DNA from: an uncultured Gemmatimonadota bacterium
Lineage (GTDB): Bacteria > Gemmatimonadota > Gemmatimonadetes > Gemmatimonadales > Gemmatimonadaceae
Length of the DNA stretch: 11,587 bases
Assembly: GCA_946478895.1 (NCBI GenBank)
Contig: CAMLDY010000081.1
Location: forward strand, 1 to 11,587
Direction of reading: 5' to 3'
The position numbers and the translations under genes are program-made. Below, piece by piece: positions 1 through 7,070 of this stretch. Within the stretch, counting starts at the first letter, position 1; each line of letters starts with the position of its first letter. The notes beneath the pieces were generated by a model. The model was given only the letters and a program-made list of their open reading frames with translations. It had not been told where the DNA came from and searched no databases.

Positions 1-680
1 GGCGCAAGCTTCCCGGAAGCTTCCTCTCGATGAAACAGCCACGCGTACTGCCGCCACTGCTGCCCCCCGGGTCCGATGTTCGTCTCGCTGACCAGCACCG
101 TCCACAGCTCCGCGGTCGAGTCCGGCACCGGCGACTCGGGAGTGCGCAGCTTGTCGAGGACCGGCGCCGCGCCCCGGTAGGGAACGCCCACCGTGACGTA
201 TCGCAGCGGCTCGGGCGGACACTTGGTGTCGCCGTTCACCGCCGCCGAATCGCTGACCCGACGCGCCCCGCCGCAGAACGGATAATTAAACGGCCCGCGA
301 CCATCGACCTTCATTCCGTCGAGAATCGCACGCCGCTGGTCTTCCACCGCGCTGAGAAGTCGGGCGAGCGAATCGGGAGAGCTCGACGAATCCGAAAGCT
401 CGAGGCCCCGCCGCTCCGGTGGCGTTCCCGTGAGTACGGCATCGTCACGCCCCGGACGCGCGTCAACGCGCAGAAATCCCAGTGACCCCGACGCCGAGTC
501 GGTGACCTGCGACCGCACGATCGCCTCGAACGATTCCGCGTCCGCCTCGAGCACCTGTCGCTGACCAGGCGACATCATCGTGCACGCGGTGGCCACCACG
601 ACCGGCCAGACTCGCCGCCGAGGCCTGGACGCCGAATAACGACGCGCTGATCGAATGCTGCTCACCACAATACCTTTCAT
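1..680 (-). CDS. Probable exported or lipid-anchored hypothetical protein, 3' end outside the window
   Basis: A minus-strand frame opens with ATG at 680-678 and stays open for 226 codons to the window edge, so the C-terminus is missing. I do not recognise the family. The N-terminus is basic (several Arg, residues 10-23), followed by a short hydrophobic run WPVVVATAC and then a hydrophilic Gln/Glu/Asp-rich stretch. This looks like a signal peptide, and A-T-A-C could serve as a lipobox, although it departs from the usual L-A/S-G/A-C. Two later cysteines (in NYPFCGG and TKCPPEP) could form a disulfide, which would fit export. The visible C-terminal part is rich in Trp, Gly and Gln. The gene is divergent from queA with 43 bp between the start codons. 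The overlapping plus-strand frame at 30-485 is arginine-rich and compositionally unlike a protein. The coding call is moderately sure; no function is proposed. Confidence 0.6.
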   Translation of the reverse strand, partial: MKGIVVSSIRSARRYSASRPRRRVWPVVVATACTMMSPGQRQVLEADAESFEAIVRSQVTDSASGSLGFLRVDARPGRDDAVLTGTPPERRGLELSDSSSSPDSLARLLSAVEDQRRAILDGMKVDGRGPFNYPFCGGARRVSDSAAVNGDTKCPPEPLRYVTVGVPYRGAAPVLDKLRTPESPVPDSTAELWTVLVSETNIGPGGQQWRQYAWLFHREEASGKLA

Positions 681-723
681 GTGCTACCGCAACAGTGCAA
701 GACACTAACCCATTTCCCACGGC
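681..723. promoter_or_regulatory. Short divergent intergenic region expected to hold promoters for queA and the minus-strand gene
   Basis: Two genes start here in opposite directions, separated by 43 bp, so at least one promoter must lie in or near this gap. I see no convincing -35/-10 pair on either strand and no Shine-Dalgarno sequence before the queA GTG at 724. The call rests on gene layout only. Confidence 0.35.
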
Positions 724-1767
724 GTGACGCGCGACGGCTCCCGCACCTCCCACTACGATTTCGACCTGCCCGTCGATCTGATCGCGCAACAACCCACCGA
801 GCGGCGTGGCGACAGCCGCCTGATGGTGGTGAATCGAACGACCGGCGACATCCAGCATCGGAATTTCAGCGACATCGTCGATCTGATCCCGGCCGGCGAC
901 GCGCTCGTCCTCAACACTACGCGCGTCTTTCGCGCCCGGTTGCTCGGCGTTCGCGACAACGGATCCAACGCCGAGATCCTGCTGCTCCGTCCGCTTGGCG
1001 AGGGGATGTGGGAGGCGATGGTGCACCCCGGAGGGAAGCTCAAGCCAGGCCGGATTGTAAGAATGGCCGACGATTTCGAGGCCGAGATCCTTTCGACTAC
1101 CGAGCGTCGCACGCGGGTGGTGCAGCTCAACTCGCGGATGCCGATCGAGCAGGCGATCGAGCAGTACGGGCACGTCCCGCTCCCGCCGTATATCACCCGC
1201 GCCGACCAGCCCGCCGACTCCGAGCGTTATCAGACCGTGTACGCGAGGGAGAGCGGCTCGGTGGCGGCGCCGACCGCGGGCCTCCATTTCACCCCGGAAA
1301 TTCTGGAATCACTCGCCGCGAAGGGTGTGCAGCGCGCCGATCTGGTGCTGCACGTCGGTGCCGGAACCTTCAAGCCCGTCGACACCGAGAGCTTCGCCGA
1401 TCACGTGATGCACGAGGAGTGGTACACTCTTCCGGCGAGCACCGCGGACGTTCTGAACGAGACGAGGGCGCGGGGCGGAAAAATCTGGGCGGTCGGGACC
1501 ACCAGCGTGCGCAGCCTCGAGGCCGCGATCGGCGACGACGGGATCTTTAGCGAGAAGTCGGAACTGACGCGGATCTTCATTCATCCGCCATACGAGTTCC
1601 GCGCCGTCGATCGAATCATCACCAATTTCCATTTGCCGCGATCGACTTTGATCATGCTCGTGGCGGCGTTCGCGGGGTACGAGCTGACGATGCGGGCGTA
1701 CGCATCGGCGATTGTAGAACGGTACCGGCTGTACTCGTACGGAGACGCTATGGTTTTGCTGGATTGA
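724..1767 (+). CDS. queA: S-adenosylmethionine:tRNA ribosyltransferase-isomerase QueA
   Basis: QueA transfers and isomerises the ribosyl part of SAM onto 7-aminomethyl-7-deazaguanine in tRNA, giving epoxyqueuosine, the step after Tgt in queuosine synthesis. The 347-residue product has the usual length and the family's conserved blocks along its length: YDFDLPVDLIAQQP (11-24), LNTTRVFRARL (63-73), APTAGLHFT (182-190), LHVGAGTFKPV (209-219), HEEWY (230-234), GTTSVRSLEAA (258-268), and near the end HPPYEFRAVDRIITNFHLP and YRLYSYGDAM. The start is GTG at 724, because an in-frame TAA at 706-708 rules out longer forms. No Shine-Dalgarno sequence precedes it. It leads the plus-strand series and is followed, after the inserted inverted-repeat unit, by tgt, its pathway partner. 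The function is secure. Confidence 0.97.
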   Translation: MTRDGSRTSHYDFDLPVDLIAQQPTERRGDSRLMVVNRTTGDIQHRNFSDIVDLIPAGDALVLNTTRVFRARLLGVRDNGSNAEILLLRPLGEGMWEAMVHPGGKLKPGRIVRMADDFEAEILSTTERRTRVVQLNSRMPIEQAIEQYGHVPLPPYITRADQPADSERYQTVYARESGSVAAPTAGLHFTPEILESLAAKGVQRADLVLHVGAGTFKPVDTESFADHVMHEEWYTLPASTADVLNETRARGGKIWAVGTTSVRSLEAAIGDDGIFSEKSELTRIFIHPPYEFRAVDRIITNFHLPRSTLIMLVAAFAGYELTMRAYASAIVERYRLYSYGDAMVLLD

Positions 1768-1781
1768 GGACTGAACTGAAG

Positions 1782-1834
1782 GAAGACTACCGGCTGGAGG
1801 CCGTGGGCGAGCCGGCGGGAGGCCGCGGGCTGAG
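1782..1834 (+). repeat. Left arm of 53-bp inverted repeat
   Basis: The arm starts GAAGACTACCGGCTGGAGG and ends GGCCGCGGGCTGAG. Read against the reverse complement of 2247-2299, positions 1-21 and 40-50 are identical, with five mismatches in total. It contains two copies of a 13-mer, CCGGCTGGAGGCC at 1790-1802 and CCGGCGGGAGGCC at 1812-1824, 22 bp apart. It also encodes the last residues and the TAG stop of the minus-strand four-helix-bundle gene. Confidence 0.85.
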
Positions 1835-2188
1835 AACCCTGGCGATCAAGGCGTAGAGCATCTTCCTTACCCTGATCGTTTCGGTCACCAGAGAAACGTA
1901 TTCTTCTTCAGAGATAATCTTTGCGTCGCGGGCGAAGATCAGATGAGACTCGAGCTCGGAAGCGGAAGCTCGCGCGATGCGCAGAAAGCGGACGAACTCT
2001 TTTTCGCTCTCCTGTCTGCGACCTTCGGCGATATTTGCGGGGATCGAGAGCGCTGCCCTGAAGATTTGACTCCTCAACGACGAGTACTGATTGCCCCTGA
2101 TTCGTTTGCTCGCACGGTCGACGGCCAACGAAAGTGCGTGCGCTGTCTGCCAGACGCGGAGTTTCTTGAAATCGCTCACGACGTACAA
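1787..2188 (-). CDS. Four-helix-bundle protein of the 23S rRNA intervening-sequence (S23/IVP) family
   Basis: The product, up to 133 residues, has the hallmarks of the family (Pfam 23S_rRNA_IVP, TIGR02436): an N-terminal DFKKLRVWQTAH helix, the signature LSIPANIAEGRRQ, then the two helices SEKEFVRFLRIARASASELES and SEEEYVSLV...VRKMLYALIARV. Members lie inside 23S rRNA intervening sequences or stand alone on chromosomes. Related Avd proteins assist diversity-generating retroelements. Their general biochemical role is not established; they tend to be basic bundles likely to bind nucleic acid. The first start is TTG at 2188, just after an in-frame TGA. GTG at 2179 would give a start at VSDFKKL, closer to the family's usual N-terminus, and is a good alternative. 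Neither has a Shine-Dalgarno sequence. The last 15 or so residues, ending in PRPPAGSPTASSR, are encoded by the left inverted-repeat arm. The gene is intact and antisense to its neighbours. Family is secure, role unknown. Confidence 0.88.
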   Translation of the reverse strand: MYVVSDFKKLRVWQTAHALSLAVDRASKRIRGNQYSSLRSQIFRAALSIPANIAEGRRQESEKEFVRFLRIARASASELESHLIFARDAKIISEEEYVSLVTETIRVRKMLYALIARVLSPRPPAGSPTASSR

Positions 2189-2246
2189 TGACGAGCACCG
2201 TCAGCGGCGTCGCACCATTTCACCGCGCCTCCAACCACCCCTTCGC
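2189..2246. other. Spacer between the four-helix-bundle gene and the right repeat arm
   Basis: This 58-bp stretch lies upstream of the minus-strand gene and would be expected to hold its promoter. I see no clear promoter boxes. On the minus strand it contains a purine-rich segment (CGAAGGGGTGGTTGGAGG), too far from the start codon to act as a ribosome binding site. Confidence 0.3.
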
Positions 2247-3482
<1,236 letters not shown>

Positions 3483-3545
3483 GCTCCCTCTTCCCGCTTC
3501 CCTCTTCCCTCTTCCCGCCTCCCACTTCCCGCCTCCCCCATCCCC
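3483..3545 (+). repeat. Eight-heptad polypyrimidine tract filling the tgt-yajC gap
   Basis: From 3490 to 3545 the sequence divides without remainder into eight 7-mers: CTTCCCG, CTTCCCT, CTTCCCT, CTTCCCG, CCTCCCA, CTTCCCG, CCTCCCC, CATCCCC. Each carries TCCC at positions 3-6. The last heptad ends directly at the yajC GTG. The tract has almost no purines, so yajC has no Shine-Dalgarno sequence. A partial unit (CTCCCT) precedes it from 3484. I see no terminator hairpin. Confidence 0.88.
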
Positions 3546-3872
3546 GTGAACGCCAATCCAATTCTCGGCTCCATTTTCATGTATGGAGCAATCTTCGCGA
3601 TCTTCTACTTCATTCTGATCCGCCCACAGTCCAACCAGCGCAAGAAGCACGACGAGATGGTGCGGAATCTCAAGAAGGGCGATGAGATCGTGACGACGGG
3701 CGGCGTCGTCGGCGAAGTGCTGTTCATCAAGGAAAAGGGCGGCGACGACAAATCGGGCGGAATGGACGATCGCGTCACCATCAAGTCGGGCGACACCCGT
3801 CTCATCATCGAGCGCGGCCGCATCGGGAAGATCAACAGGCCGGTCGCATCCTCCAACGTTTCAGCTGGGTGA
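3546..3872 (+). CDS. yajC: Preprotein translocase accessory subunit YajC
   Basis: YajC is a small inner-membrane protein that associates with SecDF in the Sec translocon. The 108-residue product has one N-terminal membrane segment (about 9-26, IFMYGAIFAIFYFILIRP), the typical RPQSNQRKKHDEMVRNLKKGDEIVTTGG transition into the cytoplasmic domain, and a small beta-rich C-terminal part (VTIKSGDTRLIIERGRIGKI). A glycine- and lysine-rich stretch (KGGDDKSGG, about 64-72) looks like a loop insertion. The start is GTG at 3546, with no Shine-Dalgarno sequence because a pyrimidine tract runs up to it. In many bacteria queA-tgt-yajC is followed by secD and secF. Here def follows with a 4-base overlap. The identification is strong from the membrane-RPQ-GDEIVTTGG pattern and position. 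Confidence 0.95.
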   Translation: MNANPILGSIFMYGAIFAIFYFILIRPQSNQRKKHDEMVRNLKKGDEIVTTGGVVGEVLFIKEKGGDDKSGGMDDRVTIKSGDTRLIIERGRIGKINRPVASSNVSAG

Positions 3873-4432
3873 GCATCCTCGACATCCGGGTGCTGGGCGA
3901 CCCGGTACTCCGCAAGCCGACCAGGCCCGTCACCGAGATCACCGACGAGCTGCGACAGCTCATCGCCGACATGTTCGAGACGATGTACGCCGCCGAGGGC
4001 ATCGGTCTCGCCGCGCCGCAGGTGGGCCGCACCGAGCGCCTGGCGGTGGTCGATGTCGAGGGCGCGAAGTACGTCCTCATCAACCCGCAGATCCTTTCCA
4101 CCACCGGCGATCCGGACAAGGCCGAGGAAGGCTGTCTGTCGATTCCCGACATCTACGGTGACGTGGTGCGGCCTTTCACCGTCACCATCCGGGCGATGGA
4201 CGAGAACGGGAAGGAATACGAGGCGACCGGATCCGAATTGCTGGGGCGCTGTATCCAGCACGAGATCGACCATCTCGATGGCAAGCTGTTCCTGGACTAT
4301 CTAAGTCCGCTCAAGCGCAAATCCGCGATGTCGAAGTGGGAAAAATCCAAAGCTGAATATCCGGGCTTCATCAGGAAGGTCCGCGCCGAGGTGAAAGGCG
4401 AACACCACCACGCCAACGAAGCGGAGATGTAG
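3869..4432 (+). CDS. def: Peptide deformylase
   Basis: This metal hydrolase removes the formyl group from the N-terminal methionine of new proteins and pairs functionally with Fmt, encoded next. The 187-residue protein has all three signature motifs: GIGLAAPQVG (44-53, Gln51), EEGCLSIP (86-93, metal ligand Cys89) and QHEIDHLDGKLF (130-141, metal ligands His131 and His135, catalytic Glu132). The start GTG at 3869 overlaps the yajC stop as GTGA, giving the normal SILDIRVLGDPVLR N-terminus. The C-terminal tail beyond about residue 150 is charged (KRKSAMSKWEKSK...KGEHHHANEAEM) and slightly longer than the minimal enzyme. The His-rich end is probably incidental. Function is secure. Confidence 0.97.
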   Translation: MSILDIRVLGDPVLRKPTRPVTEITDELRQLIADMFETMYAAEGIGLAAPQVGRTERLAVVDVEGAKYVLINPQILSTTGDPDKAEEGCLSIPDIYGDVVRPFTVTIRAMDENGKEYEATGSELLGRCIQHEIDHLDGKLFLDYLSPLKRKSAMSKWEKSKAEYPGFIRKVRAEVKGEHHHANEAEM

Positions 4433-5358
4433 TGCGGGTTGTCTTCTGGGGCACGCCGGATTTTGCCGCGCCGGCGCTCCGCGCTCTTATCGGTGAGGGA
4501 TTCGACGTCGTCGGCGTCGTCACCCAGCCGGACAAGCCACAGGGCAGATCGCGGGAGATCGTCTTCTCTCCCGTCAAGCAGATCGCACTCGACGAGGACG
4601 TGCCCGTCCATCAACCGAAGAACGCCAGGGACGTCGCGCTGCTCAAGACTCTCGAGGAGCTCAAGCCCGACATCTCGATCGTCGTTGCCTACGGCCACAT
4701 CCTCCCGCAGAAGATCATCGACGTGCCCAGGCGCGGGACGCTCAACATCCATGCGTCGCTGCTGCCGCTGCTGCGCGGCGCTGCTCCGATCCAGGCGGCG
4801 ATCCGTGAAGGTATGAGCGAGACCGGCGTCACGGTGATGCGGGTCGTACCCGCACTCGATGCCGGCCCGATCCTGATGCAGGCGTCGACTCCCATCTTCG
4901 AGGACGAGACCTACGGCGAGCTCCAGCTTCGCCTCGCCGAGCTCGGCGCGCTGGCGCTGGTGGAAACGCTGACGCTGATGTCGATGGACAAGGCGACGGA
5001 GACACCCCAAGACGATTCGCGCACGACGTACGCGCCGAAGGTCACTCGCGAAACCGCGCGCATCAACTGGCGCGACACCGCGCTTCAGATCTCGCGGCAC
5101 ATCCGGGCATCGGATCCGAAGCCCGGCGCCTTCACCACCACACCGAAGGGCGACGTGAAGCTGTTCGGGCCGAAGGTCATGGACGGCATCAAGGGCCAGC
5201 CGGGTGAAGTCCTGAAAGCGTCGGGCGAGCTGGTGATCGCGTGCGGTATGGATGCGCTTCGCATCACCGACGTCCAGCCGCAGGGGAAAAAGCGGATGGG
5301 CGCGCACGAATGGGCGCGCGGCCGCGGCGTCGCCGCCGGCGACAGGTGGGGTGCATGA
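4432..5358 (+). CDS. fmt: Methionyl-tRNA formyltransferase
   Basis: Fmt formylates initiator Met-tRNA using 10-formyltetrahydrofolate. The 308-residue protein starts with the Rossmann motif VVFWGTPDFAAPAL and carries the active-site block LNIHASLLPLLRGAAPIQAA, with Asn105 and His107, and LDAGPIL with Asp143; this triad is characteristic of the family. The SLLPLLRGAAPIQ loop (109-121) is the formyltetrahydrofolate-binding signature. A smaller C-terminal domain (about 205-300) includes INWRDTALQISRHIRASDPKPGAFT and corresponds to the tRNA-binding domain. GTG at 4432 shares one base with the def stop (TAGTG). A GGAG at 4422-4425, inside the end of def, is well placed as a ribosome binding site. 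The order def-fmt is widely conserved. Confidence 0.97.
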   Translation: MRVVFWGTPDFAAPALRALIGEGFDVVGVVTQPDKPQGRSREIVFSPVKQIALDEDVPVHQPKNARDVALLKTLEELKPDISIVVAYGHILPQKIIDVPRRGTLNIHASLLPLLRGAAPIQAAIREGMSETGVTVMRVVPALDAGPILMQASTPIFEDETYGELQLRLAELGALALVETLTLMSMDKATETPQDDSRTTYAPKVTRETARINWRDTALQISRHIRASDPKPGAFTTTPKGDVKLFGPKVMDGIKGQPGEVLKASGELVIACGMDALRITDVQPQGKKRMGAHEWARGRGVAAGDRWGA

Positions 5359-6008
5359 CCGCGCCTGCCGCCGCACCAGTGCGCGACGCTGCCATCGATT
5401 TGCCTTGCGTCCACGCCGTCACCAACGACGAGATCATGCTGCGGCCTGGATTCCTCCGCAAAGCGATGGCGGTGATGCGGGTCCTGGGCGACAAGGGCGC
5501 GATCCACGTACGATCCCAGCTCCTCGACACGCCGACTTTGTTCTCGCTGACCCTCGCGCTGCTCGAGCTCCACGAGCAGACCAAATGCTGGTGCATCGTC
5601 AACGACCGTGTCGACATTGCCCTGGCGTGCGGTGTTCAGGGAGTCCAGCTCACCCACAAGTCGATCTCGGTGCCCGACGTTCGCTCGATCGCGCCGACGC
5701 TCAGGATCGGCGCCAGCGTCCACTCGCCCGACGAGGCGCGTGACGCCGAGCAGGCCGGCGCTGAGTGGTGCGTGGCGGGAAATGTTTTCGAGACGCCATC
5801 GCATCCGGGATTGCCCCGCCGGGAAACCACGTTCGTAAACGATGTCGTCGCAGCGGTAAGATTTCCGGTGATCGCCATCGGTGGCATCCGCCCCGAGCAC
5901 GTGCGTTCGCTGGTGCATCGCGGCGCACACGGGGTCGCGGCAATTCGTGGAATCTGGAACGATGAGAATTCCGAACTCGCTGCAAGCCGCTATCTTTCAC
6001 AGGTATGA
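5355..6008 (+). CDS. tenI: ThiE/TenI-family protein, probably thiazole tautomerase TenI
   Basis: The 217-residue TIM-barrel protein belongs to the ThiE/TenI superfamily. ThiE joins HMP-PP and thiazole phosphate to make thiamin phosphate. TenI isomerises the ThiG product to the aromatic thiazole. The pattern favours TenI: IHVRSQ (50-55) replaces the Q-x3-K substrate block of ThiE, VQLTHKS (97-103) replaces the GQ-x-D block, and GNVFETPSHPG (142-152) has the TenI-like VFET without the ThiE T-x-K lysine. IGASVHSPDEA (118-128) contains His123, matching the SVHS histidine of Bacillus TenI. VIAIGGI (172-178) is the phosphate-binding strand. ATG at 5355 overlaps the fmt stop (ATGA) and follows GGTGGGG. 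A frame extends upstream inside fmt but is unlikely to be used. It overlaps thiS by 4 bases and lies one gene before thiG, as expected for TenI. A bifunctional or ThiE role is not excluded. Confidence 0.82.
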   Translation: MTAPAAAPVRDAAIDLPCVHAVTNDEIMLRPGFLRKAMAVMRVLGDKGAIHVRSQLLDTPTLFSLTLALLELHEQTKCWCIVNDRVDIALACGVQGVQLTHKSISVPDVRSIAPTLRIGASVHSPDEARDAEQAGAEWCVAGNVFETPSHPGLPRRETTFVNDVVAAVRFPVIAIGGIRPEHVRSLVHRGAHGVAAIRGIWNDENSELAASRYLSQV

Positions 6009-6253
6009 CGGAGTCTGCGGTGGCTGTGACGGAGATCGCGTCGGATGAAGTCGTTCTCACTGTGAACGGCACCGAGCGGCGCATACCGGCGGGATGGACG
6101 CTGGCGGACTATCTCGCGTCGCTGAGTCTCGACGCCCGCACCGTCGTCGTCGAGCGCAACGGGATCATCGTGCGCGACCGTTCCTCCTTTGCATCGCTCG
6201 AGCTCGCTCCGGATGATGTGCTCGAGATCGTCCACTTCGTCGGCGGAGGCTGA
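6005..6253 (+). CDS. thiS: Thiamin biosynthesis sulfur carrier protein ThiS
   Basis: ThiS is a ubiquitin-fold carrier that delivers sulfur to ThiG as a C-terminal thiocarboxylate. The 82-residue protein has the beta-grasp pattern VVLTVNGTERRIP...LADYLASL...VVVERNGIIVRD...APDDVLEIVHFVGGG and ends in the required Gly-Gly. It is longer than the usual 66 or so residues because of about 15 N-terminal residues before VVLTVNG. GTG codons at positions 6 and 8 are alternative starts. The ATG at 6005 was chosen because it overlaps the tenI stop as ATGA, the junction type used throughout this operon. The thiG ribosome binding site is built into its last Gly codons. No ThiF-type adenylating enzyme is encoded in this window, so that step must come from elsewhere. 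Confidence 0.95.
   Translation: MTESAVAVTEIASDEVVLTVNGTERRIPAGWTLADYLASLSLDARTVVVERNGIIVRDRSSFASLELAPDDVLEIVHFVGGG
6244..6248 (+). promoter_or_regulatory. Strong Shine-Dalgarno GGAGG for thiG inside the ThiS C-terminal codons
   Basis: GGAGG lies 6 bases before the thiG ATG at 6255 and is made from the codons for the essential last glycines of ThiS (GGC GGA GGC). It settles the thiG start at 6255 against an in-frame upstream start near 6189 that would overlap thiS. It is the clearest ribosome binding site in the window. Confidence 0.8.
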
Positions 6254-6254
6254 G

Positions 6255-7070
6255 ATGGCGCACGCTGATCTGATCTCCGCCGAGACGCTCACCGATCCAC
6301 AGCCGCTGGTGATCGCGGGGCACGAGTTCCGCTCGCGGCTGATGGTCGGTACCGGCAAGTACGCGTCGAACTCGCAGATGATCGAGGCGATCGATGCCTC
6401 GGGCGCCGAGGTGGTGACCGTCGCGGTGCGCCGCGTCGATCTCGATCGTACGAAGGACGAGGGGATTCTGCATCATCTCGATCCCGACCACTTCTTCCTG
6501 CTCGCCAACACCGCCGGCTGCTACACCGCCGGCGAGGCAGTCCGCTACGCTCGGCTCGCGCGCGCCGCCGGATTCAACGAGTGGGTGAAGCTCGAGGTGA
6601 TCGGCGATCAGCAGACGTTGCTGCCGGATACTGCCGGTCTGCTTGAAGCAACGAAGACTCTGGTCGGCGAAGGCTTCAAGGTGCTGGCCTACACCAATGA
6701 CGATCTGATCACGGCCCTCAAGCTCGAGGAAGCGGGCGCGGTGGCGGTGATGCCGCTCGCGTCGCCGATCGGCTCTGGTCTGGGGATGCTCAATCCTTAC
6801 GCGATCCGCACCATCAAGCAGCGGCTCTCCGTGCCGGTGATTGTAGATGCCGGAGTTGGCACGGCGTCCGATGCCTGCATCGTCATGGAGCAGGGCGTCG
6901 ATGGAATTCTCATGAACACCGGCATCGCGGCGGCAAAGGATCCGGTGCGGATGGCCGCGGCGATGAAGCTCGCCGTCGAGTCCGGCAGAAACGCGTATCT
7001 CGCCGGGCGGATGCCGCGGCGCGAAGTCGCGGTGCCATCATCACCGACGACGGGGATGCTGGGCCAGTGA
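6255..7070 (+). CDS. thiG: Thiazole synthase ThiG
   Basis: ThiG condenses 1-deoxyxylulose 5-phosphate, dehydroglycine or iminoacetate, and sulfur from ThiS thiocarboxylate into thiamin thiazole phosphate. The 271-residue TIM-barrel protein has SRLMVGTGKY (27-36), AVRRVDL, the LLANTAGCYTAGEAVR block (82-97), and EWVKLEVIGD with the Schiff-base Lys112. Further motifs are MPLASPIGSGLGM, VPVIVDAGVGTASDA and MNTGIAAAKDPVRMAAAM. The ATG at 6255 sits 1 base after the thiS stop behind a GGAGG. It is next to its sulfur donor ThiS and probable downstream partner TenI. No thiH or thiO for glycine or tyrosine oxidation is encoded here. The stop overlaps the rsmB start as GTGA. Confidence 0.97.
   Translation: MAHADLISAETLTDPQPLVIAGHEFRSRLMVGTGKYASNSQMIEAIDASGAEVVTVAVRRVDLDRTKDEGILHHLDPDHFFLLANTAGCYTAGEAVRYARLARAAGFNEWVKLEVIGDQQTLLPDTAGLLEATKTLVGEGFKVLAYTNDDLITALKLEEAGAVAVMPLASPIGSGLGMLNPYAIRTIKQRLSVPVIVDAGVGTASDACIVMEQGVDGILMNTGIAAAKDPVRMAAAMKLAVESGRNAYLAGRMPRREVAVPSSPTTGMLGQ

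Noticed and set aside
6..22. Palindrome AAGCTTCC-C-GGAAGCTT
   Set aside because: It is a perfect 8-bp inverted repeat but lies inside a coding frame and is too short to support a terminator or recombination site.
30..485. 151-codon plus-strand frame in the first 500 bases
   Set aside because: It is arginine-rich and low in structure. The minus-strand frame over the same bases has a signal-like start and protein-like composition.
463..1287. Long minus-strand open frame opposite queA
   Set aside because: It is antisense to a clear queA, is rich in Arg, Gly, Ala, Val and His without domain motifs, and is typical of antisense frames in high-GC coding DNA.
1768..1834. Rho-independent terminator after queA
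   Set aside because: The GC-rich left arm is not followed by a T tract and pairs best with the distant right arm.
3483..3545. Promoter or terminator between tgt and yajC
   Set aside because: The whole gap is a pyrimidine heptad array with no hairpin or promoter boxes.
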